A stretch of DNA of 64,000 bases from Burkholderiales bacterium JOSHI_001 (GTDB lineage: Bacteria > Pseudomonadota > Gammaproteobacteria > Burkholderiales > Burkholderiaceae_C). The position numbers and the translations under genes are program-made. The notes beneath the pieces are model-generated. The model was not told where the DNA came from. It saw only the letters and a list, made by a program, of their open reading frames with translations, and searched no databases. The stretch's first letter is position 1, and the number at the start of each line of letters is the position of its first letter. The DNA is taken from positions 5,312,096-5,376,095 of the forward strand of contig CM001438.1 of assembly GCA_000244995.1 (NCBI GenBank). The letters run 5' to 3'. Shown here in pieces: positions 1 through 8,481 of the stretch.

Positions 1-108
1 GGCCCGCTGTTCACGCCCAGCGGCGATGTGGAACGCGACATGGCCGAGATCAAGCGCTTTTACGCCGGGGTGCAGGGCAAGAACGCCCACCTGTTCGACG
101 CGGAATGA
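1..108 (+). CDS. C-terminal end of an unidentified protein (partial)
   Basis: The first 35 codons of the window form an open frame that ends in TGA at 106-108, ending in ...NAHLFDAE. The start lies outside the window. The stop overlaps the ATG of the next gene (ATGA, ATG at 105), the usual sign of translational coupling, so it is probably the upstream partner of the AraC-type regulator. The fragment is hydrophilic and shows no motif I can assign. Codon use matches the neighbouring genes, which is why I take it as real. Confidence 0.6.
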   Translation, partial: GPLFTPSGDVERDMAEIKRFYAGVQGKNAHLFDAE

Positions 109-1244
109 ACCCGGAATCCCTGCTGAGCCTGCTGAGCCTGCTGGACCCTGCGCTTCGCGGCGCATTGTTGGCGCTTCTGTTGTTATTGGCAGCCAATCTG
201 CTTCGATTTGCCCACCGCGCGCCACTTGAACAAACGGGCCTGGCGCTGACCTTCGGGCTCAGCGTGCAGGTGCTGGCGTCCGCGCCGGCGGTGGAACTGG
301 GCCCGCTGGCATGGTGGCGGGCACCCCTGGTCGGCGTTTCCATGGGCAATTCGGTGTTGTTCTGGCTTTTTGCCCGCACCTTGTGTGACGATGACTTCCG
401 TATCGAGCCGCGCCACCGGGCCGCGTGGGCCGCGGTGGTGGCCGCCGGCACCCTGAACCTGGCATTGATGGTGCCCTGGTGTGCCGCGGGCGGACCCGGC
501 TGGGCCTCGGCCATCAGCCAGACGGTGTTCGGCCTGCCCCTGGTGTTCGGCCTGCTGGCGGTGCGGGTGGCGGCCCGCCATTGGCGCGACGATTTGGTGG
601 AGCGCCGCCGCTGGCTGCGTGCCTTCATTGTGGTGGGCGGCTGCGCTTACACCTTGGGCATGCTGCTGGCGCGGCGCAGCACCGCCGACGGCCGGCTGAC
701 CCCCAGCCTGGCGGCCGTGGACGCGGCGGCCCTGCTGTTCATCGTGGCCGCGGCCGCCTGGATGCAGTTGCGACCCACGCGCGGCGACCTGGTCGCCCCG
801 CTGGCCACCGCTGAATCTCCAGAACAGTCAGCACCCACTGACATACAAGGGATGGATGCCGAGGCGCCCACCGCCGCCCTGCCCGACCCGGCCGAGGACG
901 CCCTGGCCGTGGCACTGGCCCACGCCATGGGCCCAGGGCGCGCGTACAAGGACCCCGAGCTCTCGCTGGCTGCCCTGGCGGCCAAGCTGAGCGTGCCTGA
1001 ATACAGGCTGCGCCGCTTGATCAACCGCCGGCTGGGCCATCGCAACTTCAACGCCTTTCTCAATGGCTTCCGGCTGGCCGAAGCCCAGGCCGCGCTGGCC
1101 AACCCGCAACAGGCCCACCTGCCGGTGCTGAGCATCGCACTGGAAGCCGGCTTCGGCTCGATCGGCCCCTTCAACCGCGCCTTCAAGGCCACCACCGGCC
1201 TGACGCCGACCGAGTTCCGGCGCCAGAACCTGGCCGATTCCTGA
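105..1244 (+). CDS. AraC-family transcriptional regulator with membrane-spanning N-terminal half
   Basis: 379 aa. Residues about 10-225 are a run of hydrophobic segments (roughly six or seven predicted helices) separated by short charged turns. Residues about 265-375 form a two-helix-turn-helix AraC DNA-binding domain: the first HTH is around LSLAALAAKLSVPEYRLRR, and the second around SIALEAGFGSIGPFNRAFK is followed by the family's hallmark G-x-TPTEFRR end. This is the architecture of membrane-tethered AraC regulators, which sense something at the membrane and bind DNA from there; the ligand is unknown. The start overlaps the preceding stop. The secreted hydrolase begins 110 bases downstream on the same strand and may be its target. 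Confidence 0.85.
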   Translation: MNPESLLSLLSLLDPALRGALLALLLLLAANLLRFAHRAPLEQTGLALTFGLSVQVLASAPAVELGPLAWWRAPLVGVSMGNSVLFWLFARTLCDDDFRIEPRHRAAWAAVVAAGTLNLALMVPWCAAGGPGWASAISQTVFGLPLVFGLLAVRVAARHWRDDLVERRRWLRAFIVVGGCAYTLGMLLARRSTADGRLTPSLAAVDAAALLFIVAAAAWMQLRPTRGDLVAPLATAESPEQSAPTDIQGMDAEAPTAALPDPAEDALAVALAHAMGPGRAYKDPELSLAALAAKLSVPEYRLRRLINRRLGHRNFNAFLNGFRLAEAQAALANPQQAHLPVLSIALEAGFGSIGPFNRAFKATTGLTPTEFRRQNLADS

Positions 1245-1353
1245 AATCGGCCCGGCGCGATTCCGGAATGGCCGTCTTTCGGCCAGACGCGGCGGCCGGC
1301 GGCCCCGAAAGTCACTTCACCGCGGGGCCTGTCCCGCGATGGAGGACCTGGAC

Positions 1354-2424
1354 ATGGAACAAGCGAACCCCTTCCGCCGTCTGGCCAAGGCGCTGGCGGG
1401 CCTGTGCACCGGCCTGGTGCTGGCCGTGGCCCCGCCCGCCGGGGCCGCCGACACACCCAAGCTGGGCATCACCGTGCTGCCCGCGCAGGGCGAGGACGAA
1501 CCGGTGACCCTGTATTACCCCAGCAGCAGCCCGGCCGCGCCGGTGCAGCATGGCTTCTACCGCCTGAACGCCGCCCCCGACGGTGCGCCGCTGCGCGGCA
1601 ACGGCCACCTGGTGTTGATTTCCCATGGCACCGGCGGCAGCGGCATGGTGCACACCGACCTGGCGCGCACCCTGGTGGCCGCCGGCTTCACCGTGGCCAC
1701 GCCGCTGCACCGCGGCGACAACTGGCGCGACCACCGGGTGGGCACCTTTGACAGCCCCAAGATCCGGCCGCAGGAGGTGTCACGCGCCATCGACGCCGTG
1801 GCGCGGGACCCCCGCTTCAGCCCACTGCTGGACTTCCAGCGCGTGGGCGTCTACGGCATGAGCGCTGGCGGCTTCACCGCCCTGACCCTGGCCGGCGGGC
1901 GCTGGTCGCCACAGCAGTTCGTGAAACACTGCGACGCGAACCTGGCCGAGGACTGGCACTTCTGCACCGGCGTGTTCACCGCGTTGAATGGCGGCTGGCT
2001 GGACGGCTTCAAGCAGTGGGTGGCACGCAAGGAAATCCACCGCCGCTTCGACGCCGACACCGCCAGCTACACGCACACCGACCCGCGCGTCGCGGCCGTC
2101 GTGGCCGCGGTGCCGGCCGCCGCGGCCTTCGAACTGCCCAGCCTGGCCCAACCGAAAGTGCCGCTGGGCCTGGTGACCATGGGCGCCGACCGCTGGCTGA
2201 AGCCGCGCTTCCATGGTGAAGCGGTGCTGGCCACTTGCGCGGCCTGCGAACGCCTGGCCACGCTGGACAACGGTGGCCACGGCGTGATGCTGTCGCCGTC
2301 GCCGCCGGGGCTGAGCGGCGTGCTGGGTGACATGCTGAACGACCCGCCGGGCTTTGACCGCGCGGTGCTGCCGGCCATCGACCAGCGCATCGCGGACTTC
2401 TTCAGCCGCCGGCTGCTGAACTGA
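1354..2424 (+). CDS. secreted alpha/beta hydrolase, dienelactone-hydrolase/PAF-acetylhydrolase-like
   Basis: 356 aa from the ATG at 1354, chosen over the in-frame ATG at 1339 because GGAGG at 1341-1345 lies eight bases upstream of it. An N-terminal signal peptide (hydrophobic stretch ending AGAA) points to export. The oxyanion region LISHGTGGS and the nucleophile elbow GMSAGG (Ser within G-x-S-x-G) are intact, and a C-terminal GGHG supplies a plausible catalytic His. The substrate cannot be read from sequence; relatives are esterases or lipases. Six Cys residues in the C-terminal half could form disulfides in the periplasm. It follows the membrane AraC regulator on the same strand. Confidence 0.8.
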   Translation: MEQANPFRRLAKALAGLCTGLVLAVAPPAGAADTPKLGITVLPAQGEDEPVTLYYPSSSPAAPVQHGFYRLNAAPDGAPLRGNGHLVLISHGTGGSGMVHTDLARTLVAAGFTVATPLHRGDNWRDHRVGTFDSPKIRPQEVSRAIDAVARDPRFSPLLDFQRVGVYGMSAGGFTALTLAGGRWSPQQFVKHCDANLAEDWHFCTGVFTALNGGWLDGFKQWVARKEIHRRFDADTASYTHTDPRVAAVVAAVPAAAAFELPSLAQPKVPLGLVTMGADRWLKPRFHGEAVLATCAACERLATLDNGGHGVMLSPSPPGLSGVLGDMLNDPPGFDRAVLPAIDQRIADFFSRRLLN

Positions 2425-2445
2425 GGCCCTCTAGCGCCAGCGGCT

Positions 2446-3411
2446 TCAGCGAACGGCGCTGGCCCGGCGCCGCGCCAGCAGCACAGCGCCGCCGGCCAGC
2501 AGCATCAGCCAGGTGGCGGGCTCGGGCACCGCCGCTGCCAGGGTCCAGTCGATGCCCGAGGCGCCGGTCGTGGTGACGCTGACGACGCTGCCGTCGGCCA
2601 GCCTTGCCTGGCTGGCGCCCAGCCACTGCAGGGTGTGCTCGAAATCGCTGGACGAATTGCCGCCGCCGTCCCGGCTGCGCATACCGGCGATCGACTGCCC
2701 CAACAGCGTCATCTCGAAGGGCGTGCCGAAGACGACCGGCACGCTGAACACCACGGTCTCGTCCACCACCTGGTGTTCCGACAAAGGGCCGGGCACGGGG
2801 AAACTGGCAGCACGGTAGGTGGGCGCCTGGCGGTCGGTGCTGACCTGGTTGCCGGTGCCGACCACATAACCCGGGTTGGACGTCGACAAGGTGATGTCGT
2901 TCTTCAGTGCCGCCACCAGGAAGGCCGCCGAACCGGCATTGCCACTGGCATCCAGCACGCCGCTGACATGGATGGGCAGCAGCAGGAAGCCGCTTTGGCC
3001 GGTCAGGCCCGGGGCGTTGGGCGTCATCATGTCCACGAAGCTGGCCTGGCTGATGGCTGCCGGGAAGCTGGTCGAGGGGCTGCCGGGCGTGTTCAGGGTG
3101 CTGGACAGGTGCAGCACGCCCATCGACGCCTGGCCGGACGCATGGGCCTGGGCCAGCCCGTTGTCCTGCTGGGCCGTGAGCGCGGCGCTGGCCTGGGCGC
3201 CGCTGGCCACCGTGCCGAAACACTCGGTGCCGGGCGTCAACAGGCCGGAATCGATGGCATCGCCGATGGCCAGCCCGTTGCCGCTGCCGCGCAACGAAGC
3301 GCAGGTGGCCACCTGCACGCCCGAACCCAGCACATCGGCCGGCACGGTCACCGCTGCCTGCGCCGCAGCGCCCACCAACCAGGCCGCAACGGCCGCCCCA
3401 ACACTTCTCAT
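2446..3411 (-). CDS. PEP-CTERM sorting domain protein
   Basis: 321 aa from the ATG at 3411, which has AGGAGG eight bases upstream; a start 15 codons earlier lacks this. The N-terminus is a signal peptide (VAAWLVGAAAQA). The C-terminus is a textbook PEP-CTERM tail: VPEPATW, a hydrophobic helix of about 14 residues, then the basic RRRAS end. In this family the tail is recognised by an exosortase (EpsH type), which cleaves and relocates the protein to the cell surface or exopolysaccharide matrix; no exosortase is in this window. The body (residues 30-290) is rich in Ala, Gly, Ser and Thr and resembles no enzyme I know. Its end faces the hydrolase gene 21 bases away. Confidence 0.85.
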   Translation of the reverse strand: MRSVGAAVAAWLVGAAAQAAVTVPADVLGSGVQVATCASLRGSGNGLAIGDAIDSGLLTPGTECFGTVASGAQASAALTAQQDNGLAQAHASGQASMGVLHLSSTLNTPGSPSTSFPAAISQASFVDMMTPNAPGLTGQSGFLLLPIHVSGVLDASGNAGSAAFLVAALKNDITLSTSNPGYVVGTGNQVSTDRQAPTYRAASFPVPGPLSEHQVVDETVVFSVPVVFGTPFEMTLLGQSIAGMRSRDGGGNSSSDFEHTLQWLGASQARLADGSVVSVTTTGASGIDWTLAAAVPEPATWLMLLAGGAVLLARRRASAVR

Positions 3412-3511
3412 GGCCCTGTCCTCCTGCCGGGAATTCTGCCCACGGACCCCGGACAACGCAGCCCCGCCGAATCCCTAGGTCGGCAAGTTCCCCTCGAACC
3501 AGGGGGGCCGC

Positions 3512-4102
3512 TCAGCGCCGCTGCAGGTGCTCCAGCGGCAGCGCCCCCCCGGCCTTGACCTCGCCGAGCGAAAAACTGGTGTGCACCTCCTTCACGTCCG
3601 GCAGCTTGAACAGCTTGTCGCGGGTCCAGCGCGAATAGGCGTCCAGGTCGGTGGCCACCACGTGCAGCTCGAAGATGCCCGCGCCGCTGATGTAGTGGCA
3701 GGCCACCACCTCGGGCAGCGCGCGGATGCCGGCTTCCAGCGCGCGGGTGGCGCTGTCGTTGGTGCGTTCGGCGCCCAGGCGCACGAAGGCCAGCACGCCC
3801 AGGCCGATGCGGCGGCGGTCCACTTCGGCGCGGTAGCCGGTGATGAAGCCGTCCTGTTCCAGCCGCTTCACCCGTCGCCAGGTGGGCGCGGCGGACAGGC
3901 CGATGCGTGCGGCCAGTTCGGCATTGGACAGGCGCGCGTCGCGCTGCAGCTCGGCCAGGATGGCGATGTCCCAGCGGTCCAGGCCGCTGCCTTGTGCGTC
4001 GGCCTGGGTGGGGGGCGGCGCGCTTGCCGCAGGCTCGCGCGCACGACTCCGCGTTTTCCCTGATACCGGCTTGGGCGATGGTTTTCTTTCGCGAAGTGCC
4101 AT
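3512..4102 (-). CDS. Lrp/AsnC-family transcriptional regulator
   Basis: 196 aa. After a basic, Pro/Ala-rich N-terminal extension of about 38 residues, unusual for a family of about 150-160 aa, residues 41-95 form the winged HTH (LDRWDIAILAELQRDARLS through APTWRRVKRLEQDGFI). Residues 100-190 form the Lrp ligand-binding (RAM/AsnC) domain, including the VVACHYISG and TSFSLGEVK strands. It is divergent from the 2-oxoacid:ferredoxin oxidoreductase gene with 142 bases between starts. Lrp regulators in this arrangement normally control the neighbouring amino-acid catabolic gene, so the effector may be an aromatic or branched amino acid (inference). Confidence 0.92.
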   Translation of the reverse strand: MALRERKPSPKPVSGKTRSRAREPAASAPPPTQADAQGSGLDRWDIAILAELQRDARLSNAELAARIGLSAAPTWRRVKRLEQDGFITGYRAEVDRRRIGLGVLAFVRLGAERTNDSATRALEAGIRALPEVVACHYISGAGIFELHVVATDLDAYSRWTRDKLFKLPDVKEVHTSFSLGEVKAGGALPLEHLQRR

Positions 4103-4195
4103 GGTGGAGGAAGAAGCTTGCGCGAAGTATCGCGCTCACGGCAAACAAAGAAAACACTTGCGGCAGCGTGCAGCCTAAACTTTGGCGAACATCGC
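4090..4195. promoter_or_regulatory. candidate Lrp operator array between the divergent lrp and oxidoreductase genes
   Basis: The octamer CGCGAAGT occurs at 4090-4097 and again at 4121-4128, exactly 31 bases apart. The second copy sits inside an inverted repeat GCGCGA-AGTA-TCGCGC (4120-4135). A related inverted repeat GCGA-ACA-TCGC lies at 4185-4195, about two more such steps away. Spacing in multiples of about three helical turns fits an Lrp-type octamer wrapping DNA. The sites are seen; the binding is inferred. Confidence 0.4.
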
Positions 4196-4244
4196 ACCCC
4201 CCGGTGCCCCCTTCGCACCGCGCCCCGCAGGAGCCCGCCCCGCC

Positions 4245-7200
4245 ATGAACGCACCGCTGCCCGAAGCCATCCGCCGCGCCCTGGAGGCTGCCACGCTGGA
4301 CGACAAGTACGCGCTGGACAGCGGCCGGGCCTTCATGAGCGGCACCCAGGCCCTGGTGCGCCTGCCCATGCTGCAGCAGGTGCGCGACGCGCAGAAGGGC
4401 CTGAACACCGCCGGCTTTGTGTCCGGCTACCGCGGCAGCCCGCTGGGCGGCTACGACCAGGCGCTGTGGGCGGCCAAGAAGCACCTGGCCACGCACAACG
4501 TGGTGTTCCAGCCCGGCGTGAACGAAGAGCTGGCCGCCACCGCGGTGTGGGGCACGCAGCAGATGGAGTTCGACGCCGAGAACAAGAAGTTCGACGGCGT
4601 GTTCGGCATCTGGTACGGCAAGGGCCCGGGCGTGGACCGCTGCTCGGACGTGTTCAAGCACGCCAACCTGGCCGGCACCGCGCCACATGGCGGCGTCATC
4701 GCCATCGCCGGCGACGACCATGTGGCCAAGAGCAGCACCGCCGCGCACCAGAGCGACCACATCTTCAAGGCCTGCGGCCTGCCGCTGTTCTTCCCCTCGG
4801 ACGTGCAGGGCATCCTGGACATGGGCCTGCACGGCTTCGCGATGAGCCGCTATGCCGGCGTGTGGACCGGCATGAAAACCATCCAGGAGGTGGTGGAGTC
4901 GGCCGCCAGCGTGGACGTGAGCCCGGACCGGGTGAAGATCGTCCTGCCGGACGACTTCAGCATGCCGCCCGGCGGCCTGCACATCCGCTGGCCCGACGCC
5001 GCGCTGCCGCAGGAAGCGCGGCTGATGGACTACAAGTGGTACGCGGCGCTGGCCTATGTGCGCGCCAACAAGCTGAACCACAACGTGATTGCCGGGCCGA
5101 ACGACCGCTTCGGCATCATCGCCAGCGGCAAGGCCTTCAACGACACGCGCCAGGCGCTGGCCGACCTGGGCCTGTCCGACGATGTCTGCCGGTCGCTCGG
5201 CATCCGCCTGCACAAGGTGAACGTGGTCTGGCCGCTGGAAGCCAACATCACGCGCGAATTCGCGCAGGGCCTGACCGAGATCCTGGTGGTGGAGGAAAAG
5301 CGCCAGATCATCGAATACCAGGTCAAGGAAGAGCTGTACAACTGGCGCCCCGACGTGCGGCCCAATGTGCTGGGCAAGTTCGAAGAACCCGAGGGCGACT
5401 TCACCGGCGGCGAATGGAGCCACGCCAACCCCAGCGGCAACTGGCTGCTGCGCGCCAACGCCGACCTGAGCCCGTCCATCGTGGCCCAGGCCATTGCCAA
5501 GCGGCTGAAGAAACTGGGCGTGCCGAGCGACGTGGCCGCGCGCATGGACCAGGGCCTGGCGGTGCTGGCCGGCCGCGACCTGAAGAACACCGGCAACGCC
5601 GCGCCTGTGGGCGCCAACCCGGGCGCCACCGCCGAGCGCCAGCCCTGGTTCTGCAGCGGCTGCCCGCACAACACCAGCACCAAGGTGCCCGAAGGCAGCC
5701 GCGCCATGGCCGGCATCGGCTGCCACTTCATGAGCGTGTGGATGAACCGCTCCACCGTGGGCTTCACGCAGATGGGCGGCGAGGGCGTGCCCTGGGTCGG
5801 CCAGGCGCCGTTTTCCAAGCGGCCGCACATGTTCGCCAACCTGGGCGACGGCACCTACTACCACTCGGGGGCGCTGGCGGTGCGCCAGTCCATTGCCTCG
5901 GGCGTGAACATCACCTACAAGATCCTCTACAACGACGCCGTGGCCATGACCGGCGGCCAGCCGGTGGACGGCATCCTGACCGTGCCGCAGATGACACGCG
6001 AACTGGAAGCCGAAGGCGCGAAGAAGATCGTGGTCGTCACCGACGAGCCCGAGAAGTACACCGCCACCTCGAACCTGGCGCCCGGCACCACGGTGCGCCA
6101 CCGGGATGAGCTGGACGCGGTGCAGCGTGAACTGCGGGAGCTTGAAGGCTGCACCATCCTGATCTACGACCAGACCTGCGCGACCGAAAAGCGCCGCCGC
6201 AGAAAGCGCGGCAAGATGGTGGACCCGGCCAAGCGCACCGTCATCAACGAGTTGGTGTGCGAAGGCTGCGGCGACTGCAGCGTGCAAAGCAACTGCCTGA
6301 GCGTGGAGCCGGTGGAAACCGAGTTCGGCCGCAAGCGCCGCATCAACCAGAGCACCTGCAACAAGGACTTCAGCTGCGTGAAGGGCTTCTGCCCCAGCTT
6401 CGTCACGGTGGAAGGCGGGCAGCTGAAGAAGCCCAAGAAGGAAGCCCGCGCCGACCCCTTCGCGCTGGCGCCGATTCCGGAACCCGTGCTGCCGGTGGCG
6501 GAGAACGCCTGGGGCATCGTGGTGGCCGGCGTGGGCGGCACCGGCGTCATCACCATCGGCCAGTTGCTGGGCATGGCCGCGCACCTGGAAGGCAAGGGCG
6601 TGGTCACGCAGGACTCTGCCGGCCTGGCGCAAAAGGGCGGCGCCACCTGGAGCCATGTGCAGATCGCCAACCGGCCCGAAGCCATCTACACCAGCAAGGT
6701 CGATACCGCCAAGGCCGACCTCGTCATCGCCTGCGACAGCATCGTGGCGGTGAGCAAGAGCACGCTGGCGGTGATGCGCCCAGGCCGCACCTTCGTGGCC
6801 CTGAACAACCACCGCACGCCCACCGCGGCCTTCGTCAGCAACCCCGACTGGCAGTTCCCTGAAGGCGGCTGCGAGGCCGGGCTGAAGGCCGCCGTGGGCG
6901 AAGCCGCCATCGGCGCCTTCGACGCCGAGCAGGTGGCGCTGCAACTGCTGGGCGACAGCATCTACACCAACCCGCTGATGCTGGGCTATGCCTGGCAGCA
7001 GGGCCGGCTGCCCCTGTCCCAGGCGGCGCTGCTGCGCGCGCTGGAATTGAACGGCGTTCAGGTGGACAACAACAAGGCCGCGTTTGAATGGGGCCGACGC
7101 TGCGCGCACGACTTAGGCAAGGTGCAGGCCCTGTTCGCCACGCAGCAGGTGATCCAGGTCGTCAAGCGTGCCTCGCTGGACGAGATCGTCGCCAAGCGGG

Positions 7201-7802
7201 TGGACTTCCTCACCGGCTACCAGGACGGCGCCTACGCGGCCACCTACCAGGCCTTCGTCGAGAAGGTGCGCGCGGCCGAGGCGCCGCTGAAATCCACGCG
7301 CCTGTCCGAAGCGGTGGCGAAGTACCTGTTCAAGCTGATGGCCTACAAGGACGAGTACGAGGTGGCGCGGCTGCACACCGACCCGACCTTCACCAAGAAG
7401 ATCGGCGACATGTTCGAAGGCGACTACAAGGTGGTGCACCACCTGGCCCCGCCGATCTTCGGCAAGGTGAATGCCCAGGGCCAGCCCGTGAAGCAGGCCT
7501 TTGGCCCCTGGATGCGCACGGCGCTGCCGCTGCTGGCGAAGCTGAAGGGCCTGCGTGGCGGTGCGCTGGACATCTTCGGCAAGACCGAAGAACGGCGCAC
7601 CGAGCGCGCACTGATCCTTGAGTACCGGCAGTGCATCGAAGAAGTGCTGGGCGGTTTGACCGCCGAGCGGCTGGCGCTGGCGGTGCAGATCGCCGCCATG
7701 CCCGAGGACATCCGCGGCTACGGCCCGGTGAAAGCGCGCCACCTGGCGGCGGCACGCACGAAGTGGGACGGGCTGATGGGGCAGTGGCGCGGGGGCCGGT
7801 GA
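4245..7802 (+). CDS. indolepyruvate ferredoxin oxidoreductase family protein (fused IorA/IorB type)
   Basis: 1185 aa from the ATG at 4245, preceded by AGGAG; the ORF is open for 21 codons upstream. It is a single-chain 2-oxoacid:acceptor oxidoreductase of the large proteobacterial type, which decarboxylates aryl-pyruvates (from Phe, Tyr, Trp) or branched 2-oxoacids to acyl-CoA with reduction of ferredoxin. In order: an N-terminal pyruvate-oxidoreductase-like domain (FVSGYRGSPLGGYD); a TPP-binding region with the Cys-rich WFCSGCPHNTS; a ferredoxin-like 4Fe-4S segment at about residue 671 (CEGCGDCS then more Cys ending CVKGFCPSF); a gamma-like domain with GVGGTGVITIGQLLG (about 760); and a C-terminal domain of about 200 residues typical of this family. 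The neighbouring Lrp regulator supports amino-acid catabolism. Confidence 0.92.
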   Translation: MNAPLPEAIRRALEAATLDDKYALDSGRAFMSGTQALVRLPMLQQVRDAQKGLNTAGFVSGYRGSPLGGYDQALWAAKKHLATHNVVFQPGVNEELAATAVWGTQQMEFDAENKKFDGVFGIWYGKGPGVDRCSDVFKHANLAGTAPHGGVIAIAGDDHVAKSSTAAHQSDHIFKACGLPLFFPSDVQGILDMGLHGFAMSRYAGVWTGMKTIQEVVESAASVDVSPDRVKIVLPDDFSMPPGGLHIRWPDAALPQEARLMDYKWYAALAYVRANKLNHNVIAGPNDRFGIIASGKAFNDTRQALADLGLSDDVCRSLGIRLHKVNVVWPLEANITREFAQGLTEILVVEEKRQIIEYQVKEELYNWRPDVRPNVLGKFEEPEGDFTGGEWSHANPSGNWLLRANADLSPSIVAQAIAKRLKKLGVPSDVAARMDQGLAVLAGRDLKNTGNAAPVGANPGATAERQPWFCSGCPHNTSTKVPEGSRAMAGIGCHFMSVWMNRSTVGFTQMGGEGVPWVGQAPFSKRPHMFANLGDGTYYHSGALAVRQSIASGVNITYKILYNDAVAMTGGQPVDGILTVPQMTRELEAEGAKKIVVVTDEPEKYTATSNLAPGTTVRHRDELDAVQRELRELEGCTILIYDQTCATEKRRRRKRGKMVDPAKRTVINELVCEGCGDCSVQSNCLSVEPVETEFGRKRRINQSTCNKDFSCVKGFCPSFVTVEGGQLKKPKKEARADPFALAPIPEPVLPVAENAWGIVVAGVGGTGVITIGQLLGMAAHLEGKGVVTQDSAGLAQKGGATWSHVQIANRPEAIYTSKVDTAKADLVIACDSIVAVSKSTLAVMRPGRTFVALNNHRTPTAAFVSNPDWQFPEGGCEAGLKAAVGEAAIGAFDAEQVALQLLGDSIYTNPLMLGYAWQQGRLPLSQAALLRALELNGVQVDNNKAAFEWGRRCAHDLGKVQALFATQQVIQVVKRASLDEIVAKRVDFLTGYQDGAYAATYQAFVEKVRAAEAPLKSTRLSEAVAKYLFKLMAYKDEYEVARLHTDPTFTKKIGDMFEGDYKVVHHLAPPIFGKVNAQGQPVKQAFGPWMRTALPLLAKLKGLRGGALDIFGKTEERRTERALILEYRQCIEEVLGGLTAERLALAVQIAAMPEDIRGYGPVKARHLAAARTKWDGLMGQWRGGR

Positions 7803-7830
7803 GCGGCCGACCGCGGCACCCCGCCGCTCA
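7800..7830. terminator. possible bidirectional terminator made of the two facing stop codons
   Basis: Between the convergent oxidoreductase and response-regulator genes, TGAGCGG (7800-7806) and CCGCTCA (7824-7830) are perfect inverted repeats. Each arm contains the stop codon of one gene, and the 17-base interior is itself GC-rich. There is no T-run, so intrinsic termination is uncertain. Confidence 0.35.
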
Positions 7831-8481
7831 ATTGCCCACCAGGCCGTTGCGGATGGCGTAGACCGTCAATTCCGAGTTGTTCTGCAGCGCCAGCTTCTCC
7901 AGCACCCGGGCCCGGTACACGCTGACGGTCTTGGGGCTCAGGGTCAGCTCTTCGGCGATGTCGGACAGGCGCTTGCCGCTGGCGATCATCACCAGGGTCT
8001 GCAGTTCACGGTCGCTCAACTTGTCGTGTGCGTTTTCGGTCACCGGCATGGTCAGGCTTTCGACCAGCATCTGCGCGATCTCGGGCGTGACGTACTTGCG
8101 GCCCTGGGCCACGGTGCGCACGGCCTGCACGATCTGCTGCGGGTCGCCCCCCTTGTTCACATAGCCGAAGGCGCCGGCGCGCAAGGCGCGGATGGCGTAC
8201 TGGTCCTCGGGGTACATGCTGACCACCAGCACCTTGATCGCCGAGCCCTCGTCCTTCAGCACGTGCATCACGTCCAGGCCGCTGCGCCCCGGCATGTTGA
8301 TGTCCAGCACCAGCACATCGCAGGCATTGCCACCACCGCTGGACAGGTTGCGCATCAGGCCGCGCAGCTCGGCATAGTCGCCCGCTTCGCCCACCACCTG
8401 GATGTCGGGCGCATCGGACAGGGTGTCGCGGATGCCGCGCCGGATCAGGGCATGGTCGTCGCACAGAATCACTTTGATCAT
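7828..8481 (-). CDS. NarL/FixJ-type response regulator
   Basis: 217 aa from the ATG at 8481, which overlaps the kinase stop (ATGA); a start four codons upstream is less likely. Residues 1-120 are a receiver domain with the acidic pair D8-D9, phospho-acceptor D60 in VLDINMPGRSG, and the conserved K of GYVNKGG. Residues 150-215 are a LuxR-type HTH (LSDRELQTLVMIASGKRLSDIA, then SPKTVSVYRARVLEKL). Cognate partner of the receiver-kinase protein encoded immediately upstream; together a cytoplasmic two-component system controlling unknown promoters. Confidence 0.95.
   Translation of the reverse strand: MIKVILCDDHALIRRGIRDTLSDAPDIQVVGEAGDYAELRGLMRNLSSGGGNACDVLVLDINMPGRSGLDVMHVLKDEGSAIKVLVVSMYPEDQYAIRALRAGAFGYVNKGGDPQQIVQAVRTVAQGRKYVTPEIAQMLVESLTMPVTENAHDKLSDRELQTLVMIASGKRLSDIAEELTLSPKTVSVYRARVLEKLALQNNSELTVYAIRNGLVGN

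Noticed and set aside
3408-7109. 1233-codon open frame on the minus strand across the oxidoreductase gene
   Set aside because: It is the antisense shadow of the 1185-aa oxidoreductase; translation is His/Ala/Gln-rich low-complexity sequence, as expected from GC-rich codons read backwards.
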